DNA of 15,766 bases from an uncultured Muribaculaceae bacterium (GCA_910587075.1 CAJUKE010000035.1:1-15766); one strand, 5' to 3'; shown: positions 1-7,231, numbered from the stretch's first letter. Notes: generated from the sequence alone by a model not told the origin. Made by a program: numbers and translations.

Positions 1-52
1 CTCTCGGCACGCGCACCTGAAACGCGCGCGTCTACCATTCCGCCACCTGGGC
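1..52 (-). tRNA. tRNA-Leu (anticodon CAG), 3' part outside window
   Basis: On the minus strand from base 52 downward there is a seven-base acceptor strand GCCCAGG, the bases TG, a D arm with the leucine-type GCGGAATGGTAGACGC, and an anticodon stem-loop with stem CGCGT/GCGCG and loop TTCAGGT. This gives anticodon CAG (codon CUG). The start of a long variable arm (TGCCGAGAG) follows, as expected for a class II tRNA. The T arm and the 3' acceptor strand lie beyond base 1. A consensus promoter sits directly upstream with only about 11 nt of leader. CUG is a reasonable major leucine codon in a genome this GC-rich. Confidence 0.93.
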
Positions 53-69
53 ATCGCGTTTTGGTAGTG

Positions 70-100
70 CAAAGGTACGCGTTTTTTTTGAACCGACAAA
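70..100 (-). promoter_or_regulatory. Bacteroidetes-type promoter of tRNA-Leu
   Basis: Read on the minus strand, TTTG (100..97) is followed by exactly 19 bases and then TACCTTTG (77..70), a perfect TAnnTTTG -7 element. The predicted start is about ten bases before the tRNA 5' end. The bases beyond 100 hold T and A runs that could act as an upstream activating region. Confidence 0.88.
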
Positions 101-482
101 TTTTTTAACGCGGTTTTCATCGCGACCAGGCAAAAAACGTCGAAAAACATCGAAACGCAATCGAAAAACCTACTCTTACCGCCCTAATACTCTGGCAAAA
201 ACCTCACCTCTCCAGAGCGTCTCATCCAAAATGGCTTCGCAGTGGTCGACTAACCGCTATGCGCCGGTCGACTAACCGCGGCTCGCTTGCCGCCGCGCGC
301 ATATCCATCCCCAGACAATTCGCCCCGGCCTCCGCACCCCGCCCCATCACGCCCCATCGGCGGCATCCAGCGGGCCTGTCACGCCACAACCGCCGTTCAT
401 ATTTTAAGGTGTAGTTTCAGAGGCGAAGCCCTACTTCATTTTTTTGAGTGGGCGTATGGGCGGGAATGCCGCGAATTATTGC
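101..482. other. Long gene-free stretch between tRNA-Leu and the fuc promoter
   Basis: I see no credible gene here; the longest open frame (287-544 on the plus strand) gives a Pro/Arg-rich protein without family features. The stretch holds A/T tracts at about 101-106, 114-117, 132-137, 143-147, 153-155 and 164-168, including three CGAAA copies about 10-11 bp apart. It also holds a 14-bp direct repeat GGTCGACTAACCGC at 244-257 and 266-279 (22-bp spacing). A GTAG...CTAC pair flanking a GGC/GCC stem (411-434) precedes a T7 run. The role of these elements is unknown. Confidence 0.5.
244..279. repeat. Two 14-bp direct repeats, 22-bp period
   Basis: The 14-base sequence GGTCGACTAACCGC occurs at 244-257 and again at 266-279, separated by 8 bases. 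Each copy contains the palindrome GTCGAC. The copies lie about two helical turns apart, a spacing compatible with paired protein-binding sites, but no binding protein can be named. A chance duplication is also possible. Confidence 0.6.
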
Positions 483-490
483 TATATTTG
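483..490 (+). promoter_or_regulatory. Likely -7 element of the fucI-fucP promoter
   Basis: TATATTTG matches TAnnTTTG. No TTTG or TTG box is visible 19-21 bp upstream, so the promoter looks weak or activator-dependent, which would suit a catabolic operon. Transcription from here would begin near 497 and give a leader of about 150 nt before fucI. It is the only plus-strand match between base 101 and the fucI start. Confidence 0.5.
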
Positions 491-496
491 CGGTGC

Positions 497-645
497 GGTG
501 CGCGGCGCCGGGCTCACCGGGCTCACCGGGCCGTTGACGGCTAAAATACCCCCGAAGGCGCGTGGCCAACCAAGCCACCCCCAAAAAACGCACGCGTACC
601 GTTACCTGAATCTTACCGAAGAAAAATCTTACCGCGAGAAAAATT
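497..645 (+). promoter_or_regulatory. fucI 5' leader with short repeats
   Basis: The inferred leader contains GGGCTCACC twice in tandem (about 509-526), a small hairpin GCCG-TTGA-CGGC (530-541), and the decamer AATCTTACCG at 609-618 and 625-634, just before an A-rich stretch and the ATG at 646. The A-rich run next to the start is normal for Bacteroidetes translation signals. The duplicated decamer is unexplained. No known riboswitch class is recognisable. Confidence 0.4.
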
Positions 646-2415
646 ATGAAGTACCCGAAAATCGGAATCCGTCCGACGATCGACGGCCGCCAGGGAGGCG
701 TCCGCGAGAGTCTCGAAGAGAAAACCATGGCGCTGGCCAAGGCCGTGGCCCAGCTCATATCCTCCAACCTGCGCAACGGCGACGGCTCGCCCGTAGAGTG
801 CGTCATAGCCGACGGCACGATCGGCCGCGTGGCCGAGAGCGCCGCATGCGCCGAGAAGTTCGAGCGCGAGGGGGTCGGCGCCACAATCACAGTCACCTCC
901 TGCTGGTGCTACGGCGCCGAGACTATGGATATGAACCCCCACTGGCCCAAGGCCGTATGGGGCTTCAACGGCACTGAGCGCCCCGGCGCGGTATACCTCG
1001 CCGCGGTGCTCGCCGGACACGCCCAGAAGGGGCTCCCCGCCTTCGGCATCTACGGCCGCGACGTCCAGGACCTCGACGACAACTCGATTCCCGCCGACGT
1101 GGCCGAGAAAATCCTCCGTTTCGCCCGCGCCGCGATGGCCGTCGCCGCGATGAGGGGCCGCAGCTACCTCTCGATGGGTTCGGTGTCGATGGGCATCGCC
1201 GGCTCGATCGTCAACCCCGACTTCTTCCAGGAGTACCTCGGCATGCGCAACGAGTCGGTCGACCTCACCGAGATCATCCGCCGCATGACCGAGGGGATCT
1301 ACGACCCCGAGGAGTTCGACCGCGCCATGGCCTGGACCGACAAATACTGCAAGACACGCGAGGGGGCCGACATTGCCAACACCGCCAAGGCCAAGACCCG
1401 CGAGCAGAAGGACCAGGACTGGGAGTTCATCGTCAAGATGACCCTCATCATGCGCGACCTCATGCGAGGCAACCCCCGGCTGCTCGAAATGGGATTCAAG
1501 GAGGAGGCGATGGGCCACAACGCCATCGCCGCCGGGTTCCAGGGCCAGCGCCAGTGGACCGACTTCTACCCCAACGGCGACTTCCCCGAAGCGCTCCTCA
1601 ACACCTCGTTCGACTGGAACGGAATCCGCGAGCCCTTCGTGCTGGCAACGGAGAATGACGCCCTCAACGGCGTAGCGATGCTCTTCGGCCACCTCCTGAC
1701 AAACCGCGCCCAGATCTTCTCCGACGTGCGCACCTACTGGAGCCCCGAGGCCGTGCGCCGCGTTACCGGCAAGGAGCTCACCGGCCGCGCCGCCGGGGGC
1801 ATAATTCACCTCATAAACTCCGGAGCCACAACCCTCGACGGCACCGGCCGCGCCGTCGACGCCCAGGGAGCGCCCGCCATGAAGCCCCACTGGGAGATGA
1901 CCCCTGCCGACGTAGAGGAGTGCCTCGGCTCGACCACCTGGTACCCCGCCAACCGCGACTACTTCCGCGGCGGTGGCTTCTCGTCGAACTTCCTCACCCG
2001 CGGCGGCATGCCCGTCACCATGTCGCGCATCAACCTCGTCAAGGGGCTCGGGCCCGTGCTACAGCTCGCCGAGGGGTGGACCGTCGACATCGACCCCGAA
2101 ATAAACCGCGCCCTCGACAAGCGCACCGACCCCACCTGGCCCACAACCTGGTTCGTGCCCCGCCTCTGCGCCAAGCCCGCCTTCCGCGACGTATACTCCG
2201 TAATGAACAACTGGGGCGCCAACCACGGCGCCATCTCCTACGGGCACATCGGCCAGGACCTCATCACCCTCGCCTCGATGCTCCGCATTCCCGTGTGCAT
2301 GCACAACGTCGACGACGACCTCCTCTTCCGCCCCGCCGCTTGGAACGCATTCGGCATGGACAAGGAGGGGGCCGACTACCGCGCCTGCGCCAACTACGGT
2401 CCTATATATAAGTAA
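646..2415 (+). CDS. fucI: L-fucose isomerase
   Basis: The 589-residue protein aligns end to end with E. coli FucI (591 residues), from KIGIRPTIDGRQGGVRESLEE near the N terminus to DYRACANYGPIYK at the end. FucI is a cytoplasmic Mn2+-dependent ketol isomerase converting L-fucose to L-fuculose; the family also acts on D-arabinose. The metal/catalytic residues known in E. coli (Glu337, Asp361, His528) are present one position earlier: E336 in ATEND, D360 in DVRTYW and H527 in NWGANHG. The ATG at 646 gives the family N terminus and follows an A-rich stretch. fucP starts 21 nt downstream, so the two are probably one operon. No kinase, aldolase or regulator gene adjoins. The long open frame on the opposite strand is a high-GC shadow. 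Confidence 0.98.
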   Translation: MKYPKIGIRPTIDGRQGGVRESLEEKTMALAKAVAQLISSNLRNGDGSPVECVIADGTIGRVAESAACAEKFEREGVGATITVTSCWCYGAETMDMNPHWPKAVWGFNGTERPGAVYLAAVLAGHAQKGLPAFGIYGRDVQDLDDNSIPADVAEKILRFARAAMAVAAMRGRSYLSMGSVSMGIAGSIVNPDFFQEYLGMRNESVDLTEIIRRMTEGIYDPEEFDRAMAWTDKYCKTREGADIANTAKAKTREQKDQDWEFIVKMTLIMRDLMRGNPRLLEMGFKEEAMGHNAIAAGFQGQRQWTDFYPNGDFPEALLNTSFDWNGIREPFVLATENDALNGVAMLFGHLLTNRAQIFSDVRTYWSPEAVRRVTGKELTGRAAGGIIHLINSGATTLDGTGRAVDAQGAPAMKPHWEMTPADVEECLGSTTWYPANRDYFRGGGFSSNFLTRGGMPVTMSRINLVKGLGPVLQLAEGWTVDIDPEINRALDKRTDPTWPTTWFVPRLCAKPAFRDVYSVMNNWGANHGAISYGHIGQDLITLASMLRIPVCMHNVDDDLLFRPAAWNAFGMDKEGADYRACANYGPIYK

Positions 2416-2436
2416 CCCACTTCCCCACGCCAGCCA

Positions 2437-3744
2437 ATGACGCGCAACGACAACGGCTCGCTCCTCCGCCACGGAGGAGCGAGCTACCTCCTCCCTTTCA
2501 TACTCATCACCTTCTGCTTCGCCCTCTGGGGATTCGCCAACGACATCACCAACCCGATGGTCAAGGCCTTCTCCAAAATCTTCCGCATGAGCGTCACCGA
2601 CGGCGCCCTGGTGCAGGTGGCCTTCTACGGGGGCTACTTCGCCATGGCCTTCCCCGCCGCCATATTCATACGCCGCTACTCCTATAAGGCCGGGGTGCTC
2701 CTCGGGCTCGCCCTCTACGCCGCCGGGGCCTTCCTCTTCTACCCAGCGATGCTCTCGGGCAGCTACTACCCCTTCCTGGCGGCCTACTTCATCCTCACCT
2801 GCGGGCTCTCCTTCCTGGAGACCAGCGCCAACCCCTACATCCTCTCGATGGGGTCCGAGGAGACCGCCACGCGCCGCCTCAACCTCGCCCAGTCGTTCAA
2901 CCCCGTGGGCTCTCTCCTGGGCATGTGGGTCGCAATGAACTTCATCCAGGCCCGCCTCCACCCCATGGGTGGCGCCGAGCGCGCCCTGCTCCCCGACGCC
3001 GAGTTCGCCGCCATGCGCGACGCCGACCTCCTGGTGCTCATCAAGCCCTACCTCTTCATCGGCCTGGTGGTCGTGGCCATGTTCCTGCTCATACGCTTCG
3101 TCCGTATGCCCGGCAGCCGCGACAGCTCGGCCCGAATCGACTTCCTCCCCACCCTGCGCCGCATCTTCTCCCTCCCCCGCTACCGCGAGGGGGTGGTGGC
3201 CCAGTTCTTCTACGTCGGCGCCCAGATCATGTGCTGGACCTTCATCATCCAGTACGGCACCCGCGTCTTCATGGCCGAGGGGCTCGGCGAGAAAGCCGCC
3301 GAGATGCTATCGCAGAAATACAACATCGTGGCCATGGTCATCTTCTGCCTCTCGCGCTTCGGCTGCACCTACCTGCTGCGCTACGTCAACGCCGGCCGAC
3401 TCCTGGCCATCCTCGCCGCCGCCGGGGCGCTCCTCACTCTCGGCGTGATCGGCTTCCAGGACCGCCTCGGCCTCTACTGCCTCGTGGGGGTGTCGGCCTG
3501 TATGTCGCTTATGTTCCCCACCATCTACGGCATCGCCCTCGAAGGGCTCGGCGACGACGCCAAGTTCGGCGCCGCCGGACTCATCATGGCCATCCTCGGC
3601 GGCTCGGTGCTCCCCCCGCTGCAGGCCTCGATCATCGACCTCGGCACCGTGGCCGGGTGGCCCGCCGTCAACGTATCCTTCGTCCTCCCCCTGGTGTGCT
3701 TCATCGTAGTGTGCGTCTACGGCTACCGACGCGTCCGGGGCTGA
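2437..3744 (+). CDS. fucP: L-fucose:H+ symporter, MFS
   Basis: The 435-residue, very hydrophobic protein resembles E. coli FucP (438 residues, 12 membrane helices) along its length. Recognisable blocks are ALWGFAND (29-36), FYGGYF, SYKAG, FLETSANPY with E128 (equivalent to the functional E135), RLNLAQSFN with Q152, and AQFFYVGAQIMCW in the second half. It should import L-fucose across the inner membrane with protons and feed FucI, its 21-nt upstream neighbour. Aligned without gaps, the E. coli proton-coupling residue D46 corresponds to N39 here, while E. coli N43 corresponds to D36, so acid and amide look swapped. Related hexose or galactose permeases in this MFS subfamily are an alternative, but the link with fucI makes fucose the best substrate. 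Confidence 0.93.
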   Translation: MTRNDNGSLLRHGGASYLLPFILITFCFALWGFANDITNPMVKAFSKIFRMSVTDGALVQVAFYGGYFAMAFPAAIFIRRYSYKAGVLLGLALYAAGAFLFYPAMLSGSYYPFLAAYFILTCGLSFLETSANPYILSMGSEETATRRLNLAQSFNPVGSLLGMWVAMNFIQARLHPMGGAERALLPDAEFAAMRDADLLVLIKPYLFIGLVVVAMFLLIRFVRMPGSRDSSARIDFLPTLRRIFSLPRYREGVVAQFFYVGAQIMCWTFIIQYGTRVFMAEGLGEKAAEMLSQKYNIVAMVIFCLSRFGCTYLLRYVNAGRLLAILAAAGALLTLGVIGFQDRLGLYCLVGVSACMSLMFPTIYGIALEGLGDDAKFGAAGLIMAILGGSVLPPLQASIIDLGTVAGWPAVNVSFVLPLVCFIVVCVYGYRRVRG

Positions 3745-3773
3745 CCCCGCCATACCTCCCGTTTAAAAAATTT

Positions 3774-3806
3774 AACGGAGGCGCGACTATTTCGCGCCTC
3801 CGTTTG
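3774..3806 (+). terminator. Intrinsic terminator after fucP
   Basis: A 13-bp perfect stem, AACGGAGGCGCGA (3774-3786) with TCGCGCCTCCGTT (3792-3804) around a CTATT loop, starts 29 bases after the fucP stop and is followed by TGTTAT. It ends the fuc unit. Its 3' edge contains the TTTG that may be the upstream box of the next promoter. Confidence 0.88.
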
Positions 3807-3838
3807 TTATCTAATTACGCAGTGAATTGTTAACTTTG
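3803..3838 (+). promoter_or_regulatory. Promoter of the beta-barrel/ferritin unit
   Basis: TAACTTTG (3831-3838) is a perfect -7 element followed by CA, as at several other promoters in the window. The nearest upstream box, TTTG at 3803-3806, is 24 bases away, slightly longer than the 19-20 seen elsewhere. Transcription would start near 3845, about 50 nt before the chosen ATG. Confidence 0.75.
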
Positions 3839-3895
3839 CAATCAAACCCGGGGGTTGCCGCCTCTCCACGGCCCCGCGACCTATCCTCTCAGCTT

Positions 3896-4432
3896 ATGAA
3901 ACTGAATAAATGGCTATTGTGCGCCGCAGTGGGCGCGACCTCGATCCTCACGCCCCAGGGCGCGGCAGCCGAATCCGGCACCCGTACCGTGTCATACAAA
4001 GGCGAGAAGACCCTCGGCCTCCGCGTCGGCTACGTCGGCCACAACGAGTCAGCCTCCGCCGGGCTCCAGTTCACCTACCGCTTCAGCCGCCTGTTCCGCC
4101 TGGCGCCCTCGCTCGACTACGTCGTGCGCCACAAGGACACCGACGCCCTCGCCCTCGCCGTCGACGCCCAGTTCCTCATACCCTTCTCCGCCGACCGCAT
4201 GGCGTTCTACCCCTACGTCGGCCCGAAATTCGCGTCCTGGACCATACACCCCGGCAAAGGCCACGAGAGCAACGACGTAACAATGCGCCGCTCGCGCCTG
4301 GGGCTCGACGCCGGAGTGGGCATCGAGGCCAACATCACCCCCGCGTTCCGCGCCGGAGTCTCCGCCGGATACACCTTTATGAAGCAGACCGGCGGCTTCG
4401 ACGCCGTGCTCACCCTCTCATACCGTTTCTGA
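3896..4432 (+). CDS. Small outer-membrane beta-barrel protein
   Basis: The 178-residue protein has a Sec signal peptide: MKLNK, a hydrophobic core (about 6-19) and an AAA site near residues 23-25. The rest alternates polar and hydrophobic residues in strand-sized blocks ending in aromatics (for example LGLRVGYVG, AGLQFTYRF, AFYPYVGPKF, RAGVSAGYTF) and ends in LSYRF, the terminal Phe typical of barrels inserted by BamA. Size suggests an eight-strand OmpA/OmpW/OmpX-like barrel; I cannot assign a substrate. I chose the ATG at 3896 because the frame extends upstream only through a TTG (3827) that overlaps the promoter. The ferritin gene follows after 30 nt with no visible promoter between, so co-transcription is likely. 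Confidence 0.85.
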   Translation: MKLNKWLLCAAVGATSILTPQGAAAESGTRTVSYKGEKTLGLRVGYVGHNESASAGLQFTYRFSRLFRLAPSLDYVVRHKDTDALALAVDAQFLIPFSADRMAFYPYVGPKFASWTIHPGKGHESNDVTMRRSRLGLDAGVGIEANITPAFRAGVSAGYTFMKQTGGFDAVLTLSYRF

Positions 4433-4462
4433 ACAAACAATCTCAAAAATAATCATACAACA

Positions 4463-4981
4463 ATGGAAAAGACAGTCGAAAAAGCAATAAACGAACAGAT
4501 TAACGCCGAATTCTGGTCGGCATACCTCTACCTCTCGATGTCGATGCACTTCGCAGCCGAGGGATATGCCGGAATCGCAAACTGGTTCGCCATCCAGTTC
4601 AAGGAAGAGCAGGACCACGCCACGATCTTCATGAACTACATCAACTCCCGCGGAGGCAAGGTCGAGCTCGCCCCCATCGCCGCCGTCGACACCTCCTGGG
4701 CTTCACCCCAGGCCGCTTTCGAGGCCACCCTCGCCCACGAGCGCAAGGTCACCGAGATGATCAACAACCTCTACGCCACCGCCGATAAGGCCAACGACAT
4801 CGCGACCAAGAACATGCTCGTATGGTTCGTCGACGAGCAGGTCGAAGAGGAAGAGACCGCCCGCGGCTACATCGACGCCCTCCGCATGATCGGCGACAAC
4901 GGCTACGGCCTCTATATGTTCGACAAAGAGCTCGCCGCCCGCGTCTACAACACCCCCGCGCCCCTCGCCGCCAAGGCATAA
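4463..4981 (+). CDS. ftnA: Bacterial non-haem ferritin
   Basis: The 172-residue protein is a FtnA-type ferritin, a 24-subunit cytoplasmic cage that oxidises Fe2+ and stores ferric mineral. The ferroxidase ligands known in E. coli FtnA (E17, E50, H53, E94, Q127, E130) are all present one position earlier: E16, E49, H52 in FKEEQDHA, E93, Q126 and E129 in DEQVEEEE. The C-terminal helix carries GYGLYMFDKEL as in the family, followed by a short Ala/Pro tail. The region before the ATG is A-rich with no Shine-Dalgarno sequence. The gene appears to share a transcript with the upstream barrel gene and ends before a strong terminator. Confidence 0.96.
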   Translation: MEKTVEKAINEQINAEFWSAYLYLSMSMHFAAEGYAGIANWFAIQFKEEQDHATIFMNYINSRGGKVELAPIAAVDTSWASPQAAFEATLAHERKVTEMINNLYATADKANDIATKNMLVWFVDEQVEEEETARGYIDALRMIGDNGYGLYMFDKELAARVYNTPAPLAAKA

Positions 4982-4991
4982 CCCCGCATAA

Positions 4992-5011
4992 GCGGCCTCA
5001 ACCAAGGCCGC
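4992..5011 (+). other. Hairpin just after the ferritin gene
   Basis: GCGGCCT (4992-4998) pairs with AGGCCGC (5005-5011) around CAACCA, eleven bases after the stop codon. No T run follows, so it is not a terminator alone. It may protect the 3' end or form a double structure with the terminator at 5027. Confidence 0.5.
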
Positions 5012-5026
5012 GTGACCATACACGGA

Positions 5027-5067
5027 AATCCCGCCGGGAACGCTTCTGAGCGCAGCCCGGCGGGATT
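5027..5067. terminator. Bidirectional terminator between the ferritin gene and maeB
   Basis: AATCCCGCCGGG (5027-5038) pairs perfectly with CCCGGCGGGATT (5056-5067); the loop contains a smaller CGCT/AGCG stem. On the plus strand TCTCTTATATC follows. On the minus strand the same stem lies 20 bases beyond the malic enzyme stop. It therefore sits between convergent units and can serve both. Confidence 0.85.
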
Positions 5068-5086
5068 CTCTTATATCTCAGATTTT

Positions 5087-6448
5087 TTACAGCCCCTTGA
5101 AGCCGTAGCGGGCCGCGAGCTTCTCCAGCGCCTCGCGCGAGTTCAACAGCACCGGGTAGCATACCCCGTCGGCGCACTCGGCCCCGTAGTGGCCCAGCCG
5201 CTCGGCGTACGCATCCCAGTCCGTGATCGGGTGGCGCGCAACCCCCGAATCCATCGCCGCGCGAGCCACCGCCGGCGACACCGCCTCAAGCAGCCTCGGA
5301 TCCATCGGCTTCGGAAGTATATAGTCAGGCCCGAACTCCAGATTCTCTCCGGGATAAGCCTCGCGTATCTTGTCGGGCACCGGCTCGCGCGCGATTCCGG
5401 CGATAGCCTTGGCCGCCGCGAGCTTCATCCGCTCGTTGATTTCGGTGGCCCCGCAGTCGAGCGCCCCGCGGAATATGTAGGGGAACCCGAGCACATTGTT
5501 GATTTGATTGGGATAGTCCGAGCGCCCCGTCGCGAAAATCAGGTCGTCGCGCGAAGCCATGGCCTCCTCCCTCGAAATCTCCGGGTCGGGGTTGGCAAGT
5601 GCGAAAACAATTGGCCGCGGAGCCATCGAACGCACCATCTCGCTGCTCACCACATCCTTCACCGAGAGCCCCAGGAACACATCCGCGCCCCTCATCGCCT
5701 CTTCGAGCGTGTTTATGTCGCGCGTGGTCGCGAACGGGCGCTTCTGCTCGGCCAGCCCGGGCCGGTCGGCGCGGATAACCCCCTTGGAGTCAACCATAAC
5801 CACATTCTCGGGCTTCACGCCCAACGCCTCGTAAATCTTCGTGCAACTGATCGCCGCGGCTCCGGCGCCGTTGACCACCAGGCGCACATCGCCGGGCTTC
5901 TTACCCTGGATGTCGAGCGCGTTCAGCAGCGCCGCCGCCGATATGATCGCCGTGCCGTGCTGGTCGTCGTGCATCACCGGGATGTCGCACTCGGCCTTCA
6001 GCCGACGCTCGATTTCGAAGCATTCAGGCGACTTTATATCCTCAAGGTTGATACCCCCGAACGACGGGGCTATCGCCTTCACAATCTCCACGAACTTCGC
6101 CGGATCCTTCTCGTCGATTTCGATGTCGACCCCGTTTAGTCCGGCGAAAATCTTGAACAGAAGTACCTTACCCTCCATCACGGGTTTCGATGCCTTGGCG
6201 CCTATATCTCCCAGGCCGAGCACCGCCGTGCCGTTCGAAATCACGGCCACGAGGTTACCCTTCCCCGTATATCGGTAAATATCATCGGGGTTATCCTTGA
6301 TTTCAAGACACGGGTATGCCACACCTGGCGAGTAAGCCAGCGAGAGGTCGCCCGGCGAGCTGTAAGGCTTCGTCGGCACCACTTCCAATTTTCCGGGGCG
6401 CGGCTCACTATGGTAAGCCAGCGCCATCTCTTTTAGAACCTTATCCAT
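5087..6448 (-). CDS. Malic enzyme, MaeB-like, lacking the PTA domain
   Basis: The 453-residue protein matches the N-terminal malic enzyme half of MaeB, which decarboxylates malate to pyruvate with NAD(P)+. Visible are the catalytic Tyr in LAYSPGVA (Y39), the Lys in MEGKVLLFKIFAG (K94), metal ligands E136/D137 in GINLEDI and Asp in HDDQHGTA (161-162), and a nucleotide-binding VNGAGAAA (192-199). E. coli MaeB and many Bacteroides homologues are about 760 residues with a C-terminal phosphotransacetylase-like domain. Here that domain is absent: after VARHPITDWDAY a tail of about 40 residues ends just before a terminator. No PTA remnant fits between the stop and the terminator, so this is a genuine short form, not a frameshift. 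NAD versus NADP preference cannot be read. Confidence 0.94.
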   Translation of the reverse strand: MDKVLKEMALAYHSEPRPGKLEVVPTKPYSSPGDLSLAYSPGVAYPCLEIKDNPDDIYRYTGKGNLVAVISNGTAVLGLGDIGAKASKPVMEGKVLLFKIFAGLNGVDIEIDEKDPAKFVEIVKAIAPSFGGINLEDIKSPECFEIERRLKAECDIPVMHDDQHGTAIISAAALLNALDIQGKKPGDVRLVVNGAGAAAISCTKIYEALGVKPENVVMVDSKGVIRADRPGLAEQKRPFATTRDINTLEEAMRGADVFLGLSVKDVVSSEMVRSMAPRPIVFALANPDPEISREEAMASRDDLIFATGRSDYPNQINNVLGFPYIFRGALDCGATEINERMKLAAAKAIAGIAREPVPDKIREAYPGENLEFGPDYILPKPMDPRLLEAVSPAVARAAMDSGVARHPITDWDAYAERLGHYGAECADGVCYPVLLNSREALEKLAARYGFKGL

Positions 6449-6714
6449 ATACCTTGATAACGCCCCCGCCCGCCTCGAAGTTTAACAAAAAAGCCCCTGG
6501 GTCCTCTAAAGGACCCCATCCCACGCCCCCCCTGCGAAGTTCTCCCCGCCCCTTACTGTGGCGAGGCGAAAGCCGAGCGCCCCGCGAAGCCCCCGGCTCC
6601 GTCAGAGTTGCATTATCGCATACGGCTCCCCGCTCCGGCGCGCTATCTTCGCGTCAACGAACGAGGGGCCGCTCGAAAGCGCCCCCCTTCAAAGAAACCA
6701 TTTTAAACAGTTTC
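6449..6714 (-). other. 266-bp intergenic region, ribH to maeB, with hairpins
   Basis: No gene is supported here. On the minus strand, 25 bases after the ribH stop, a stem GGGG-C-CGCT / AGCG-C-CCCC (about 6664-6690) closes on a CGAA (minus TTCG) loop. Further on, GGGTCC/GGACCC (6499-6516, loop TCTAAA) is followed after GGGGC-type bases by a T6 run on the minus strand (6492-6487), a weak terminator candidate. No TAnnTTTG match is present for maeB, so its promoter is unidentified. Confidence 0.45.
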
Positions 6715-7194
6715 TCAGAGTTCCTTGACTTTGCGGGTGAAGTCTATCATCTTTATCGCCGTTTCGGCGGCCTCGCGACCCTTGTGGCCGAAGGGGCCTC
6801 CGCAGCGGTCGAGGGCATCCTGCTCGGTGTCGACAGTCAGCACCCCGAATATCACCGGGGTGTCGCAGTCGGCGTTGAGCGCAGTGATTCCCTGCGTTAC
6901 GCTCTGGCACACATAGTCGAAATGGGGGGTGCCGCCGCGTACTACGCAGCCGAACACTATCACGGCGTCGTAGCAGCTCGCCTCGATCAGTTGCGAAGCG
7001 GCGAAAGTGAGCTCCACGGCCCCGGGCACGTCGAAACATTCGACGTCATCCGTGGCGAAACCCTGCTCGGCCAGCACGTCGAGGGCGCCCTGGCGCAGGC
7101 GGGAGGTGATATGTCCGTTCCATTCGGCGGCCACTATGGCCACCCTGGCGTTTTTTACTTTGGGGAGGGGGGATGCGGGGGTGTTGGTCGACAT
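6715..7194 (-). CDS. ribH: 6,7-dimethyl-8-ribityllumazine synthase
   Basis: The 159-residue protein is lumazine synthase, the penultimate step of riboflavin synthesis, joining 5-amino-6-ribitylaminouracil and dihydroxybutanone phosphate; the family forms pentamers or 60-mers. Diagnostic blocks are VAIVAAEWNGHIT (aromatic substrate-stacking position W25), DVPGAVEL (55-62), RGGTPHFDYV with catalytic H91, TPVIFGVLT, and a C-terminal helix with KGREAAETAIKMI. I use the ATG at 7194, giving MSTNTPAS and a normal length; the frame extends upstream to 7266 only by overlapping the preceding gene. That gene, the SIS isomerase, ends 37 nt upstream, so the two are probably co-transcribed. Confidence 0.97.
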   Translation of the reverse strand: MSTNTPASPLPKVKNARVAIVAAEWNGHITSRLRQGALDVLAEQGFATDDVECFDVPGAVELTFAASQLIEASCYDAVIVFGCVVRGGTPHFDYVCQSVTQGITALNADCDTPVIFGVLTVDTEQDALDRCGGPFGHKGREAAETAIKMIDFTRKVKEL

Positions 7195-7231
7195 TTCTTT
7201 CTGTAATTGGAGCCTGTTTAAAAGCGGGCTG

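Noticed and set aside
287..544. 85-codon plus-strand frame before fucI
   Set aside because: Pro/Arg/His-rich composition typical of translated GC-rich noncoding DNA. It spans the predicted fuc promoter and has no recognisable domain.
613..1890. 425-codon open frame antisense to fucI
   Set aside because: It mirrors the C-ending codons of fucI, shows no family motif, and fucI is conserved end to end. The similar long frames opposite maeB (5012-6139), recF (8613-9800), pepT (12823-14166) and lysS (14453-15334) are rejected for the same reason.
3827..3895. TTG-started extension of the beta-barrel gene
   Set aside because: It would place the start inside the -7 promoter element and bury the signal peptide 23 residues into the protein.
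6316..7206. 296-codon plus-strand frame across the maeB-ribH gap
   Set aside because: It overlaps both maeB and ribH antisense, and the gap portion has no protein-like features. I could not find a degraded gene in the gap either.
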